A stretch of DNA of 64,000 nucleotides. Origin: Fusarium oxysporum f. sp. lycopersici 4287. Lineage: Eukaryota; Ascomycota; Sordariomycetes; Hypocreales; Nectriaceae. The notes beneath the pieces are model-generated. The model did not search any database and was not told where the DNA came from. It saw only the letters and a list, made by a program, of their open reading frames with translations. Location of the stretch: NCBI RefSeq assembly GCF_000149955.1, contig NC_031000.1, forward strand, positions 406,761-470,760. Reading direction: 5' to 3'. Positions 52,389 through 63,351 of this stretch are shown in pieces. Every line of letters begins with the position of its first letter. The stretch's first letter is position 1. The translations under genes and the position numbers were made by a program.

Positions 52389-55300
52389 ATGACCGCAGGG
52401 GAAGATGTCTGGGACTCTCTCCCAAAGGTGGAGCAAAAGGCTATCTGGGATGAGACAGAACGCAATTTCTGGGTTAACCTCCGCAGCAAGAAGGATGCCG
52501 AGAACAAAAAGATCGAGAAAGATTTCCAGCTCTCAATTAATGAAATTCGGTTGAAGTTCAGTGATCTCACAGGGCAGCGAAGTCAACTGAAAGAATCTCA
52601 ATCCCGATTAGCTAGGGAACTCGCCAAAGTTGAGGCGGAACTGGCACGCACCACTGATGAGTGTGAGGAGAAGGCCAATCGACTTGAGCGCATTGAGCAA
52701 GACTACCGCGCGTCACGTCAGAAGAGAGCGGAAACGCTGCATGATATTTGGTTCAAGATGCGCCGATTCTTCAGACAAAAGAGAGGGGAGGATCCTGATG
52801 CTCCGGACGATCTCGGACCCGAATCAGAAGGAATTGTTCTGCCTGAAGTGTTGCCAGAGCTATCCTCAGCGTTTAACGGGCCGATTCCACGAATAGAGCC
52901 TACTAATGGCACTGCAACGGTAATGGACAGACCCGATGAAGTGGATGATGATGATCGTATGGAAGGCATTGAGCACCATGATAATGAGGCAGCCGAGACC
53001 CTCGTTGATGTTGTTGACGCTGATGGAAATGTGATCGGACCCGTGGAACAGATCGAGCCTTGGAACCAATGGGTTGAGGGAATCCAGGAATTGGAGATAC
53101 GAAGACCTGTCAAGATTCGCCGAGGACGGCGCTTCAACGCTAGACATCTTACCAGCATTTACGAACGAACTGAGGCGAAGGGGGTCAAATGGCTCTCTTG
53201 TATGATTCAAGCTACAGGAGAAATTCAGGCCAAGAGATGCCACTCATGCGACAAGAACCAAGGCGCGTTTGACGACTGCATCATTGTCGGCGGAGATCTC
53301 TTTCAGAAATGCGGCAACTGCGAATGGAACCGTCAGGGATGCCATGGTGCCTCAGGGGACACGATTGATATACTAGCCTCGAGGGAGAGAGCACGACGGA
53401 AGAAACAACTAAAAGAAAGAATTCAAGAGACTCCCACAGACCGTTCCTCGGAAACAATACATCCGACAGTTGAAGTTCAGCCAAGGCCTGAGCCAACACG
53501 TCAACCAGAACCCCAACGAGTTGAACAACAAATCTCTGTGCCCTCTCGGCCACCTTCACCACAGCCCATTCTACAGCGTACACTTGAAAGATTCCCTGAG
53601 CGACAGCCCGAGAGACAACCGGATAGACAGATTGAGCGACAGCCCGAGCCACAACAGGAACAGCAACCTGAGCGACGGCCTGAACGACCAATTGAGCCTC
53701 AACTTGCACGAGTGACTGAGTGTCAGGCAGAACGGACTACAACACGACAGCCGGAACGGCGCCCTGAGCCCCAAACCGAGCGAATTCTGGACCGATCCAA
53801 TGACCCGTTCCATGATGTGATCGCTGCAAGGGCCCCGGAACAAACTGTCGAAGTAGCACCAGTGCAAATCGCTGAACGTCCTCGTGAAATGCCCCATAGA
53901 CCAATTTATGGTTCACCTCACGGACCTCCAAGCCGTCCGACAACGGCTCCCAGGTCGGATTATGCTCCGGAACGTATGATTGACCCTGTGGACTCGCCCT
54001 TACCGACACCAGTCTATCCTCAACCCAGGCCCTTGGAGACACTGCGCTCTGTGCTTCCTTCGAGTGCCCCCCGCCACTCCTCTCATGACATTCTCCACCC
54101 ATCAACAGAGCTCGATGGCTCTACCAAAGACCATCGCGGTTCTGTTCAGGTCCACACACCACGAGAACCCGAACGGATGAATACTCCACAAGAGTATCGT
54201 ATAACTCCTGGGTTTACGCCGGCCAATATTACAAGTCGACCTCCATCCAGCGAACGAGGAAGACCAACTCCGCCATCGTTGCCCATTGATCCTTCGTCAC
54301 AGCCTCCTGAGTCTCCTCCTGCTCTACTATTGGAAGAGATCACCCGAGAGAACATGGTCCTCAAGAATGATGAAGTTGTTTACACTTATCCTGAATGCGT
54401 TGCGGGGGTGCCATTGGTCAAGATTAACGAGGAACACCCCTATTGGGAAGCCAACTGGCCAAACGTCAAAACACTTATTGAGCCACAGCTTGCTCGATGG
54501 CGCGAGAAGCATCAGGCTGCTATTGAAGCAGGTCCTAAGCAGGATAAGGGAGGCTCTTCAAAGTATCAAATTGGCAGACAGGTCAACCGTGGTATAAAAA
54601 TTCTCGAATTCCACGAGAAGGGCCCCATCAGCCCTTATCAGTTGTTAGGTAAAAGATATATTCAGGCTGGCAAGGGTGGTATAACCTCATATGACACCCT
54701 ATTTCGCCTGTCAGAGACAATATCGGAGCTCGAAAAATTCAATCTTGACATATCGCCGGTTGACTGGATGCGACAGCGTCTCCACGAACTGATTCAAACT
54801 CAGGGTCTCAATTTCAACCTGCCACGAACAATTCACGACTTCTATCATGACTCAAAACTCACAAGTCTTCGTTACAAGCATGGCTTTAAGAACATAGGAC
54901 GCCCTTCTGGAGCCATGAAGGCTCGCTTGAGCCATGGCAGCCCTAGCACTATACCCAAACCCCCCCAAAAGCGCAAGTCTATGCACTCGGTTACTACTAC
55001 GCCTCGTGAAGATTCCTTCGTCAACCACTCCTCTGCCTGGTCAAATATCCTCAGGCTACAGAACTCCAGCCTCGATCCCGGCCCCTGCTCCTCAGCCAGT
55101 CTTCAGCACCCACCTCAACAAGAAGCCCAAATACATGCCACCTGCACATTATCGCCCCGATCACGACGAATTTTATTTTGAGGCTTGGTCCGATACAGAT
55201 TCATGCAGTGGCGGCAGCATTACTAAATATGATTGGCGTCTTGCTGTAGTCAAGACTCGATTATATACCAGCCACATCAATGTTACACAGTATTGGACCT

Positions 55301-55737
55301 GGGTAGGTCAGATACAATGCTTTCAACATCAGGTACTCAAAGACGTGAAACCTGCGAAGTGGGGCTTGTTTAGGGACGAGATCGATTTCCATGTCCACAT
55401 CGCAGAGATTGAGGAAATGGAGTGGAGTATCGAAGCACTTCGCGTTCACATCATTACGAAAAAGGATGTCGGAGAGCTTGCTCCAGATGGCAAGCCTCGA
55501 GGCGATGTCATGGCATCTTTCCCACGAGCACGTACAATGCGTCGCTTCCTGTTCTTTTGCAGAGAAAGGGGTATGAAAATGGCTACGAAGGAGCCGTAAG
55601 TGTAGCCCCAGTGATGGAACTGTGGCAAGTAGAGAACTAACCTGGACGATAGTGAGGAACTTAATGACCTGTGGGATTCCATGGTTTCTGAACAATTGCC
55701 TGGTCGAAGCGATTCTAATCAACAGTTGGTGGAATGA
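52389..55737 (+). CDS. Large fungal protein with coiled coil and DUF3716-like Cys motif, one frame change
   Basis: ATG 52389 opens a 930-codon frame. Residues about 45-115 are a charged coiled coil (SRLARELAKVEAELART); about 284-320 hold CHSCDKNQGAFDDC..CGNCEWNRQGC, which fits the DUF3716 Cys pattern of fungal nuclear-type proteins; about 360-470 is a Q/R/P/E repeat (ERQPERQPDRQIERQPEP); a conserved-looking block at 690-880 includes PYWEANWPNVKTLIEPQL and YQLLGKRYIQAGKGGITSY. After about 55.05 kb the natural reading moves to the +1 frame (PKYMPPAHYRPDHDEFYF, MEWSIEALRVHIITKKD). A clear intron (55596-55652, GTAAGT, CTAAC, ATAG) and a last exon ending TGA at 55735-55737 support that frame. The frame change has no good intron, so it is a real or sequencing indel (a C7 run at 54960 is one candidate). 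Function unknown. Confidence 0.65.
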
Positions 55738-57376
55738 GTTCGTTGACCACGAGCGACGTTCTTCGAGGGGTAAAGATGGCCCTGTTCTGTATGCCTATGT
55801 TTAATCATAATGCGATTTCTTACAGTTCTCTATTGTTTTCTTCTTTCTATCGATCGAGCAGATCATTCCGCATATATCAGCACAGGAATCTGTGTGCTTA
55901 ATGGAAGTTGTATATGTCGACGCTTTAGCTTCAAGTGGTCGCAATGCGATGGCTTAACTGAGCGTAGGAGGGGAGTAAGGAGATCGAACCCAAGTCTATA
56001 GCGTTTGGCACGCCGGCGTTTGTGCTCCTCGGGGAGGACCTGGTAATTTTCGGTGTAGATGGTGTTGCCAGCAAGAAGTTTGCCCAAGATGATATCGTGC
56101 TCCATTTACCGGTCAATAAGAGGCTGAGTGATGTTAGTTTCAGGGGCGGAGTACATCGACTTGACAGTCGCGAGACTTTGGAAAGCCTGGGTCTTGATCC
56201 TTACCCACGGAATAGACACATCCGAGTTCATCGTCTACACTAGATATATAACAAAGGAATTTTTAGAGAAGTTCACGATCCCCTTCAAAGCTCCGCTCGA
56301 CAATGACGATGCTGCTATTTCTGGCCTCAAGATAGAATACATAAGAGTTCATATTTGGCCAATTCTAACTCTGCGAGAGAGACTTACCGAGGCGTTGAGT
56401 CCAGACGTTGTCGGAGCTTTCAAACCAGACGAAATATAAACGTGGGAGAAAGACCCTGGGGAACAGAGTGGCGAGAAGCGAAGGTGAGATGTTCTTCCTA
56501 AAGCTGTAAACAGCAGCTTAGAGGAAAAGCCTAGGGAAAAGCCGGCAATTGTCTCCAAAAGCTTTGTTTGGACGAGGGTCCACTCGTGGATTTGGTGATA
56601 TGAAAGTAGAGTTTGATAAGTAACGTTGGATTCTGAGAGGCTTGAACGACCTGTTGTTCCACAGTTGATCCCGTCATGGCCTAGTTGGCGAAATTCGGTA
56701 TTATATAATAAGCATGCACTGGTCGCATGTCTTGGCATGAGGTTGAATGTCGGGCTGAGGAGACTACCGTCACAGCATTTCCGAATCCGCCCCGACCGTC
56801 CAAGGAGACATCAACGGAAGAACATCCCGCTAGCGAAGACCACTATTTGTAGTACATTATCGTGGACACGACAAGCAACGAGGACATTATCACTGAGCAT
56901 GACATGTCTTTGGCAAGCTTAGGTTGAGTTGTAAACTTGAGTCATACTAGATGGAGACTTTTCTGAAGCAAGAGCTTCTTGGAACTCTTCCTGTTGTGTT
57001 TCTGTTTCTAGTTTCTCGATGGAATATCAAAGAGGCCTTCGACGACCATGACGATAATGCGGCCTCATCAAGTACTCGAATTGGAGTGGCTAGACAAGAG
57101 CCCACGCCGACGCGACCATGACGCAGCTAGACGATATTAGATGACCGTTCACGACGATTGGGCTCTTCTAGTCGATCCCCTTTGGCTGATACGAGTGAAG
57201 ACAATGAAAGATTACGACGTGGAGAAGCTGGCTGTCAAAACGCTGAACGGACACTCAGTAACGACCAATACCAGGCCATCTCCGAGACCGCACCGGAGAG
57301 GAGAGAGCGGGGTGAGTGTATCTTGGTACCTAACTAGCGGAAGTTGAGCAGATGACCTATGTATATATAATAGACA
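55738..57376. other. Unassigned region with short open frames on both strands
   Basis: Several frames read naturally in pieces, for example 56128-56439 (+) and 55863-56105 (-, NYQVLPEEHKRRRAKRYRLG), but I found no start-stop-splice combination and no domain. It may contain a broken gene. Confidence 0.3.
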
Positions 57377-57378
57377 TA

Positions 57379-59239
57379 ACGTACATGATAAGCGGGTGCA
57401 ACAGACAAGCGAGTGCAACACAACATCCCAACATCTCAAATAGAAATAGCCATAAAAACACAACAGACTATTAATTAAGTAAAATTAATCACTATATTCT
57501 TCCAGAGACATAGCGACAACTATCTGACAGGTCCTTGCATTATGTCCTGTCTTGCCGCACGCTCCACAGCGCCTTTCCTTCATTCGCGCAGGCCCTCCTT
57601 GACCACCACTTCTCGATGGTCCAGCCACCGCCTGCGCATCAGCATCCGTTTGATCAATTACTTGCCTTCCTTCCTCTACTGTCATCACTCCTCCTTTCTG
57701 TAGCCGGGTTCTTTTTGCCCTCCGCCGCCGGCTTAGTATCTCATTTGCCTGTTCAAGATCTTGGACCCTGGCCTCTAATAAGGCAACCTTATGCATAACT
57801 ATCTTTGTTCCCTTAGAAGAAGACCTCAATGCTTCTAGAATCGACTCTGGAGAGCTACTTTTATGCCTTTTGATTCTCCTTTCAAGATATTCAAGCTGAG
57901 AGTCGGCTTCAAGGATAGTCTTTGGGGTCTTTGAGACCCAAGGGGTCGAGGGGCTAACTACCTCCTCCGCAGGCGTCGGAGTCCGCAGCTGCACATCAAG
58001 CTTCGAGATTATACTTTCTGGGTCGAGAGGAGCAAGTCCGGCTCCTCTAAAGGCTGCTTTAATATTTTTCTCTGTCATTGTGGCCTGGTAGGCGGTGTAA
58101 AAAGCCGGGAAGAACTCGGTTTTGGAAATGTGGGTTACAGAGCATCTGATCAAATGCTCGATTTCTCGCCCGTAAGCCTTCTTAAGCAGGCCAAAGCATC
58201 CGACATCAAGAGGCTGCAGCAGATGAGACGAATGAGGCGGCATACAAAGCGTGATAATTTTATTTGCCTTGCAATATCTCTCAAAGTCGACTGAGTGGTG
58301 ACTTTCGTGTCCGTCGAGGATCAGGAGACGATAGCGATTCTTTGATTGCTTGGTAGTACACCGGTCGAAGTGCTTTAGCCATTCAAGGCCTATCTCATTA
58401 TCTGTCCAGCCATTTGGACTCGTCGCAATAGCCCAATCGCCCGGGAGGCTGCTTTCTCGGTACCAGTTGGCGAGGTGATATTGGCCCGCACCTATGATGA
58501 ACGGCGGGATCGCTTGGCCCTCGGCATTGATCGCCTGAATGACTGTAATCCATTCCCCATTTCCAGGCTGCACTGATTTTGGTCTTCCACGCCTTTCAGC
58601 ACCTGTGACGACCATTCCGCTCGCAATGACGCCCATCATAAAGCCAGTCTCGTCAAAGTTATAGATTTCATCAGGTCGGATGCCATACTTGGCGATTACA
58701 TTCGCTACGAGCCTAAACCAGTTGCGAATAATGGTCGGATCTTCACATTTGGCTCTCTGGTAGTCATATTTACGGAAAAAATGCGTCTTGAGGTCTTTGT
58801 GTCGCTTGACGAAGTTAGAGGCCCAGCGCTTGCCGACAGGCAGCATCTCGCGGTCGGCGAGCAATCGGTTAGCCATCTCCTCAACACAATGCAGTCGCGG
58901 GGGGAATCCTCGCGAATCCAGATCGAGAATGAACTGAACTATGATCTGTTCCTCTAGATCAGATAGTTTGCGTGATTTTGGGATAGAATCACGCGTAGAA
59001 AGGATACCCTTCTGTCGGCGATGTAAAGTCTAATAACGGACCTGGTAAATGCCTGCGGCGCGTCGGAGACTTAATTTTGGGTCATTTTGAAGGGCACGAA
59101 GTGCAAGAAGAATCCTAGCCTCAATATTTAGGTCTGACATATTTGGTGGTTGAAAATTAATTGATTAAGTTGAGAATATGTAAATTGCGGGATTTTTTGT
59201 TGCACTCGCTTGTCTGTTGCACCCGCTTATCATGTACGT
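57379..59239 (-). mobile_element. Fot1/pogo family C element, complete with TIRs
   Basis: 1861 bp, bounded by about 50-bp terminal inverted repeats starting ACGTACATGATAAGCGGGTG and flanked on both sides by the TA target duplication (57377-57378 and 59240-59241). It contains one transposase on the minus strand. Structure and TA duplication are those of the Tc1-mariner-pogo superfamily. Confidence 0.93.
57485..59140 (-). pseudogene. pogo family C transposase with one nonsense codon
   Basis: ATG 59138-59140 opens MSDLNIEARILLALRALQND; TAG at 59030-59032 is codon 37 and is the only break. After it: CENP-B-like DNA-binding part (GKRWASNFVKRHKDLKTHFF), DDE core with NFDETGFMMG, LLILDGHESHH and HLLQPLDVGCFGLLKKAYG (all three aspartates present), a coiled region (LEARVQDLEQANEILSRRRR) and a C-terminal zinc knuckle CGACGKTGHNARTC. 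Start at an ATG downstream of the TAG would lack the HTH. Full frame is 552 codons. Confidence 0.9.
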
Positions 59240-59241
59240 TA

Positions 59242-61021
59242 TTTGATTACTTATTTCTCAACCACCTAATATGCCACAATCAATTAATGAGGCAAATATC
59301 ATTCTTGCACTTCAAGCCTACCGGAATGACCCAAAATTGAGTCTTCGACGCGCTGCAAAGATCTATAAAGTTCGCTATAGTAATCTCCTTAACCGATATA
59401 ATGGCATTCCTGCTCGACGCGATATAATGCCTAATTCACGCAAACTATCTGATTTAGAGGAACAGACTCTTATTCAGTTTATTCTCGACCTGGATTCGCG
59501 AGGATTTCCCCCCCGGCTATGTAGTGTGAAAGAAATGGCTGATCAATTACTTGCCGACCGCGACGCGCCACCAGTCGGCACGCGTTGGGCTTCAAATTTC
59601 GTCAAGCGACACCCAGACCTTAAGACGCGTTCTTTTCGGAAATACGACTACCAGAGAGCCAAGTGTGAAGATCCAACTATTATCCGTAACTGGTTTACGC
59701 TTGTGGCGAATACAATCGCGAAATACGGCATCCGATCAAATGATATCTATAACGTCAACGAGACTGGCTTTCTTATGGGCATGATTGCAAGCGGAATGGT
59801 CGTCACAGGTACAGATAGGCGTGGAAAACCAAAATCAGTGCAGCCTGGAAACCGGGAATTGATTACGGTCATTCAGGCGATTAATGCGGATGGCTGGGCG
59901 GTCCAGCCGTTTATCATCGGTGCGGGCCAATATCACCTCGCCAACTGGTACCGAGAAAGCAACCTCCCGGGCGATTGGGCTATTACAACAACCCAAAATG
60001 GCTGGACCGATAATAAGACCGGTTTAGAGTGGCTAAAGCACTTTGATCGGTGTACGACCAATCGATCAACTGGTTCCTATCGTCTCTTAATCCTTGATGG
60101 GCATGAAAGCCACCACTCGATCGACTTCGAGAGATATTGCGAGGAAAATAAGATCATTAGGCTTTGTATGCCGCCTCATTCGTCTCATCTGCTGCAGCCT
60201 CTTGATGTCGGGTGCTTTGGCCTGCTTAAGAAGGCTTACGGGCGAGAAATAGAGCATTTGATCAGATGCTCTATAACCCACGTTTCGAAGACTGAGTTCT
60301 TTCCGGCCTTTCATGCCGCATTTCAAGCCACTATGACAGAAAGAAATATCAAGTCGGCCTTTAGAGGAGCTGGGCTTGTTCCTCTTAATGCGGAAAATGT
60401 GGTCTCAAAGCTTGATATGCAGCAACGGACTCCAACGCCAGTTGAGGAGGTGGCTAGCCCGTCAACACCTTGGGTCTCAAAGACTCCAAAGACCGTGCTT
60501 GAGGCTGGGTCTCAGTCTGAATATATTGAAAGACGAATTAGAAGGCATCATAACAGCTCCCCAGAGTCAATCCTAGGCGCTCTGAAGTCTCTTTCTAAGG
60601 GAACAAAGGCAGTTATGCATGAGGTTACCTTATTACGGGGTCAGGTCCAAGACCTTCAACAGGCAAATGAGGTATTAAGCCGGCGCCGGAGGGCAAGAAG
60701 GACCCGACTGCAGAAAAGAGGGGTAATGGCAGTAGAGGAAGGAAGGCAAGTAATTGATCAGATGGATGTTGATGCGCAGGTAGTGGCCGAATCATCCAGG
60801 AGTGGTGGCCAAGGAAGGTCGGCGCGACCAGGGGTTCGGCATTGTGGTATATGCGGTAAGCCTGGTCATAATGCAAGAACCTGCTAGGTAATAATTGAGA
60901 CATCTGGGGAAGAGTATAGTGAGTAGTTTTAATTAATTAATTAATTAATTTGTTGTGTTTTTATTCCGATTTCTAGTTTAGAGGTTGAGAAAAGTGACCA
61001 TTTCGCTTATCATGTACGTTA
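59242..61021 (+). mobile_element. Fot1/pogo family C, second copy, 5' TIR missing
   Basis: Head-to-head with the previous element. The 3' terminus CGCTTATCATGTACGT at 61004-61019 followed by TA is present. The 5' flank goes directly from the neighbour's right TIR and TA into leader sequence (CTCAACCACCTAATATG), so its own 5' inverted repeat has been lost. Confidence 0.85.
59271..60887 (+). CDS. pogo family C transposase, open frame but first catalytic Asp replaced
   Basis: 538 residues from ATG 59271: psq-type HTH (LSLRRAAKIYKVRYSNLLNR), CENP-B-like part (VGTRWASNFVKRHPDLKTRS), DDE core, coiled region (LRGQVQDLQQANEVLSRRRR) and zinc knuckle CGICGKPGHNARTC. The first catalytic motif reads NVNETGFLMG where the neighbouring copy has NFDETGF, so Asp is Asn (codon at about 59757). 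The second and third are intact (LLILDGHESHH, HLLQPLDVGCFG). The frame ends at TAG 60885-60887, where the other copy has CAG and 14 more residues. The ORF is thus long but the enzyme should be inactive. Confidence 0.9.
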   Translation: MPQSINEANIILALQAYRNDPKLSLRRAAKIYKVRYSNLLNRYNGIPARRDIMPNSRKLSDLEEQTLIQFILDLDSRGFPPRLCSVKEMADQLLADRDAPPVGTRWASNFVKRHPDLKTRSFRKYDYQRAKCEDPTIIRNWFTLVANTIAKYGIRSNDIYNVNETGFLMGMIASGMVVTGTDRRGKPKSVQPGNRELITVIQAINADGWAVQPFIIGAGQYHLANWYRESNLPGDWAITTTQNGWTDNKTGLEWLKHFDRCTTNRSTGSYRLLILDGHESHHSIDFERYCEENKIIRLCMPPHSSHLLQPLDVGCFGLLKKAYGREIEHLIRCSITHVSKTEFFPAFHAAFQATMTERNIKSAFRGAGLVPLNAENVVSKLDMQQRTPTPVEEVASPSTPWVSKTPKTVLEAGSQSEYIERRIRRHHNSSPESILGALKSLSKGTKAVMHEVTLLRGQVQDLQQANEVLSRRRRARRTRLQKRGVMAVEEGRQVIDQMDVDAQVVAESSRSGGQGRSARPGVRHCGICGKPGHNARTC

Positions 61022-62225
61022 AGCTTAAAAGTTACTTACTATATTAGCAAGATAATATATTGCTTAAACTGTGGGTTAATGATATGCGTTTGATAATTAT
61101 ACCAGAGACAGAAAACTTCTGCGTTTTATATACTTGCAAATCTTAGATTAAACATATATCCTAATGTTGATTAATCCTCCAGATCTCCTGTCTAGTCTAA
61201 ATTAGCATAGCCGATGAGGTGTTTTCGTTCTCTCTTATATTCTAGTTCTAGATCTTGCGATACCTCAAGAACTTGAAAGATTCTACCGATATCCCTCTGG
61301 TCTATGTCTCCTGTACTTCCCAAGTGCCGCTTGTACAAGGAGGCAGTAGGACCAATGACAGATCTCGATCCAAGCTTGTGACAAACCAGGAATCCGTTCA
61401 CCGTGGCATACCACTTTATGAGTTCGTCCGTTACCTTGTAGCCCGGCGTATGTTCTCCGAATTCGTCTGTCAAAACTGGTTTCGCACTGGGGGTGCAGCG
61501 CCCTTGATCTGTATGGTGTTTTCTATGAAACAGTATGCAAATTCGTCGCTGACCTCAGGTTGGAGCCAGCGATTACATGCACCTTCACAGAGCTTACTCG
61601 TTTGTAGATAGGAATGCGATGTGCAACACTTGCAGGGAAATGACGTGATAATCGCCCAATTTATTTGCAGCGAGGGTGTTGACAAACAGTGCCATAAAGA
61701 GACTGTATCATATGCAAACGGGCCGGAATGTCAGCAGCGTGAAGATTTTGTAACAATCAACGATGCATAAACCCTACTTATTGGTATTGACAACATACGC
61801 TTTTCCACTTCGTGCAGGCGTGGCTGTAACGGAAACAGTAGATTGGGTGAAGCTGCTGCAAGTCTCAGTGTTTCATAAGCTCATTGTTGTAATTATCGTC
61901 ATCATAGACATGTTTGTAGTCTGGTGCGGGGAAGGGAGTCCGTAAGGTTGGAAGCCCTTGGTGCTGGATCGCATCACCTTCCCCGCATCTCTAATTCATT
62001 AGACGTACAATTGCGCAACGATTACCATTACACACCCACACGGAGCGAACACTCCGGGTAGCTATGTTTGAATGAAGGTGTAATTGAAACACTCGAGGAC
62101 TATATCTATGAACCAGTGCACCCTTGTTTCAGCGGGGGGTAATAACACTGAACGTCCGACCTAACCACTCATACATTATTCCAAGTTGCCCCTAATATCG
62201 AAAGATCCTTAACTGTGCTGCTACA
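61022..62225. other. Mostly unassigned; possible Copia-type scrap on the minus strand
   Basis: A minus-strand frame ending at 61192 reads IGRIFQVLEVSQDLELEYKR, HLIGYANLD, vaguely like the start of Ty1/Copia RNase H (RYLKGT..L.Y..LxGYxDAD). Evidence is weak. The last 200 bases are the upstream region of the ferritin-like gene. Confidence 0.25.
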
Positions 62226-63022
62226 ATGTCAGGCTCAAATACCGACAAGGTACAGGAGAACCTCAAGAAGTTTTCCGCGGAGAACATCGATGCTCACATC
62301 CAGGCATCTACGTTTACTGATGACATCCAAAATGTAACATTATACTTTCAAGACCCTAATACCTGGCAATTTGTTAATACTTGCAGGCTATTCGTCAACA
62401 TATCCAAACCGAGTACAAGGCCTGGTTCTTCTTCCGCAAGCTTGGAGCTGACTGCTTGCGCTCCAATGTGTCACTGCACGGCTTTGCAGCGTAAGTGTAT
62501 ACGTGCCGCTGGTAGTTTTATATAGTCGTGACTAATGTCAATTACAGGCTTTGGAAGCGCTCCGCCCAAGAGGCCTTTGCTGATGCAACCTGGCTAGAGT
62601 CGTACCTCGTCCAGCGTGGTGGCCGAGCCAAGCCAAGTGACATCCCTGCGCCCGATATAGAGTGGCCCGATGACCCTGTCGATCCCGTCCAGCCCGTCTA
62701 CGCAGCCCTGCAGACTGAGAAGGAAATTCTCGAAGATCTTCACCGTCTATGTGCCGCTGCAGAGAAGGCCGGTGACAACGCACTGGAAGATGTTATTGAG
62801 AGTCGCTTCTTGCGCAAGGAGACGCGCCATGTAAAGGATATGGGCGACTTGCTGCAGCAGTGTGTCCGTATCAGCAAGCAGGCTGGTCACGGCTTGTATC
62901 ATCTTGACAAGGAGCTTCGTGCTAACAACGGAGTTGTGCCTTGGGCAAGCTTCAACGACCCTGACAAGTCTGACGAACTACTTCGAGGTGTTGTTAAGGA
63001 CCTTTACAAAGCTGCGGTCTAG
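62226..63022 (+). CDS. Ferritin-like protein with altered ferroxidase site
   Basis: Exons 62226-62333, 62387-62490 and 62548-63022; introns of 53 bp (GTAACA..TTGCAG) and 57 bp (GTAAGT, ACTAAT, TTACAG). Product 228 residues. The fold signature is that of eukaryotic ferritin: IRQHIQTEYKAWFFFRKLGA (helix A), FAALWKRSAQEAFADATWLE, YLVQRGGRAKPSDI, LQTEKEILEDLHRL (helix C) and SRFLRKETRHVKDMGDLL (helix D). Set against human heavy chain, the E27 and E107 equivalents are kept (TEYK, TEKE), but Y34 is F, E62 is A (the adjacent E61 is kept), H65 is D and Q141 is E. A carboxylate-rich site could still bind iron; activity is uncertain. Iron storage in ascomycetes is usually credited to siderophores and vacuoles, so the gene is notable. 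No signal peptide. Intact. Confidence 0.78.
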
Positions 63023-63350
63023 GGAAAAGCTAGAGTCAAGGATATAAAACGGATGAAGGGGAGCTTTCCGGTTATGTACACTAGTAAACGTTTTAAATGT
63101 CAACTCGCACTACTAGATTACTCATCCACTATCCTGAGCAGTTGCTGCTTAAAAGTGAACTGGCATCGAGCTGGCGGTAAGAATAAGCGTCTGTCTCACT
63201 TCTCGTCCGGTGATATTTAATAAAGTCCGAGTTAATCTACGCATAAGTACGTCCAACAAATAACAGACTGGGCTAAAGGCCTTTTGATTCCTTATTGTAT
63301 TTAGTCTCTAGGTAGTTGAGGAAGCTGGTTAATTGGGCAGTATTACGGCA
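63023..63350. other. 3' flank of the ferritin-like gene
   Basis: Probable 3' UTR and spacer; no coding sequence seen. Confidence 0.4.
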
Positions 63351-63351
63351 A

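Noticed and set aside
55863..56439. Host gene in 55.8-56.5 kb
   Set aside because: Segments on both strands look natural but no start, splice sites or domain could be combined; left as unassigned.
61192..61473. Ty1/Copia RNase H fragment
   Set aside because: Only a loose match over about 25 residues with no catalytic residues; kept as a weak note, not called an element.
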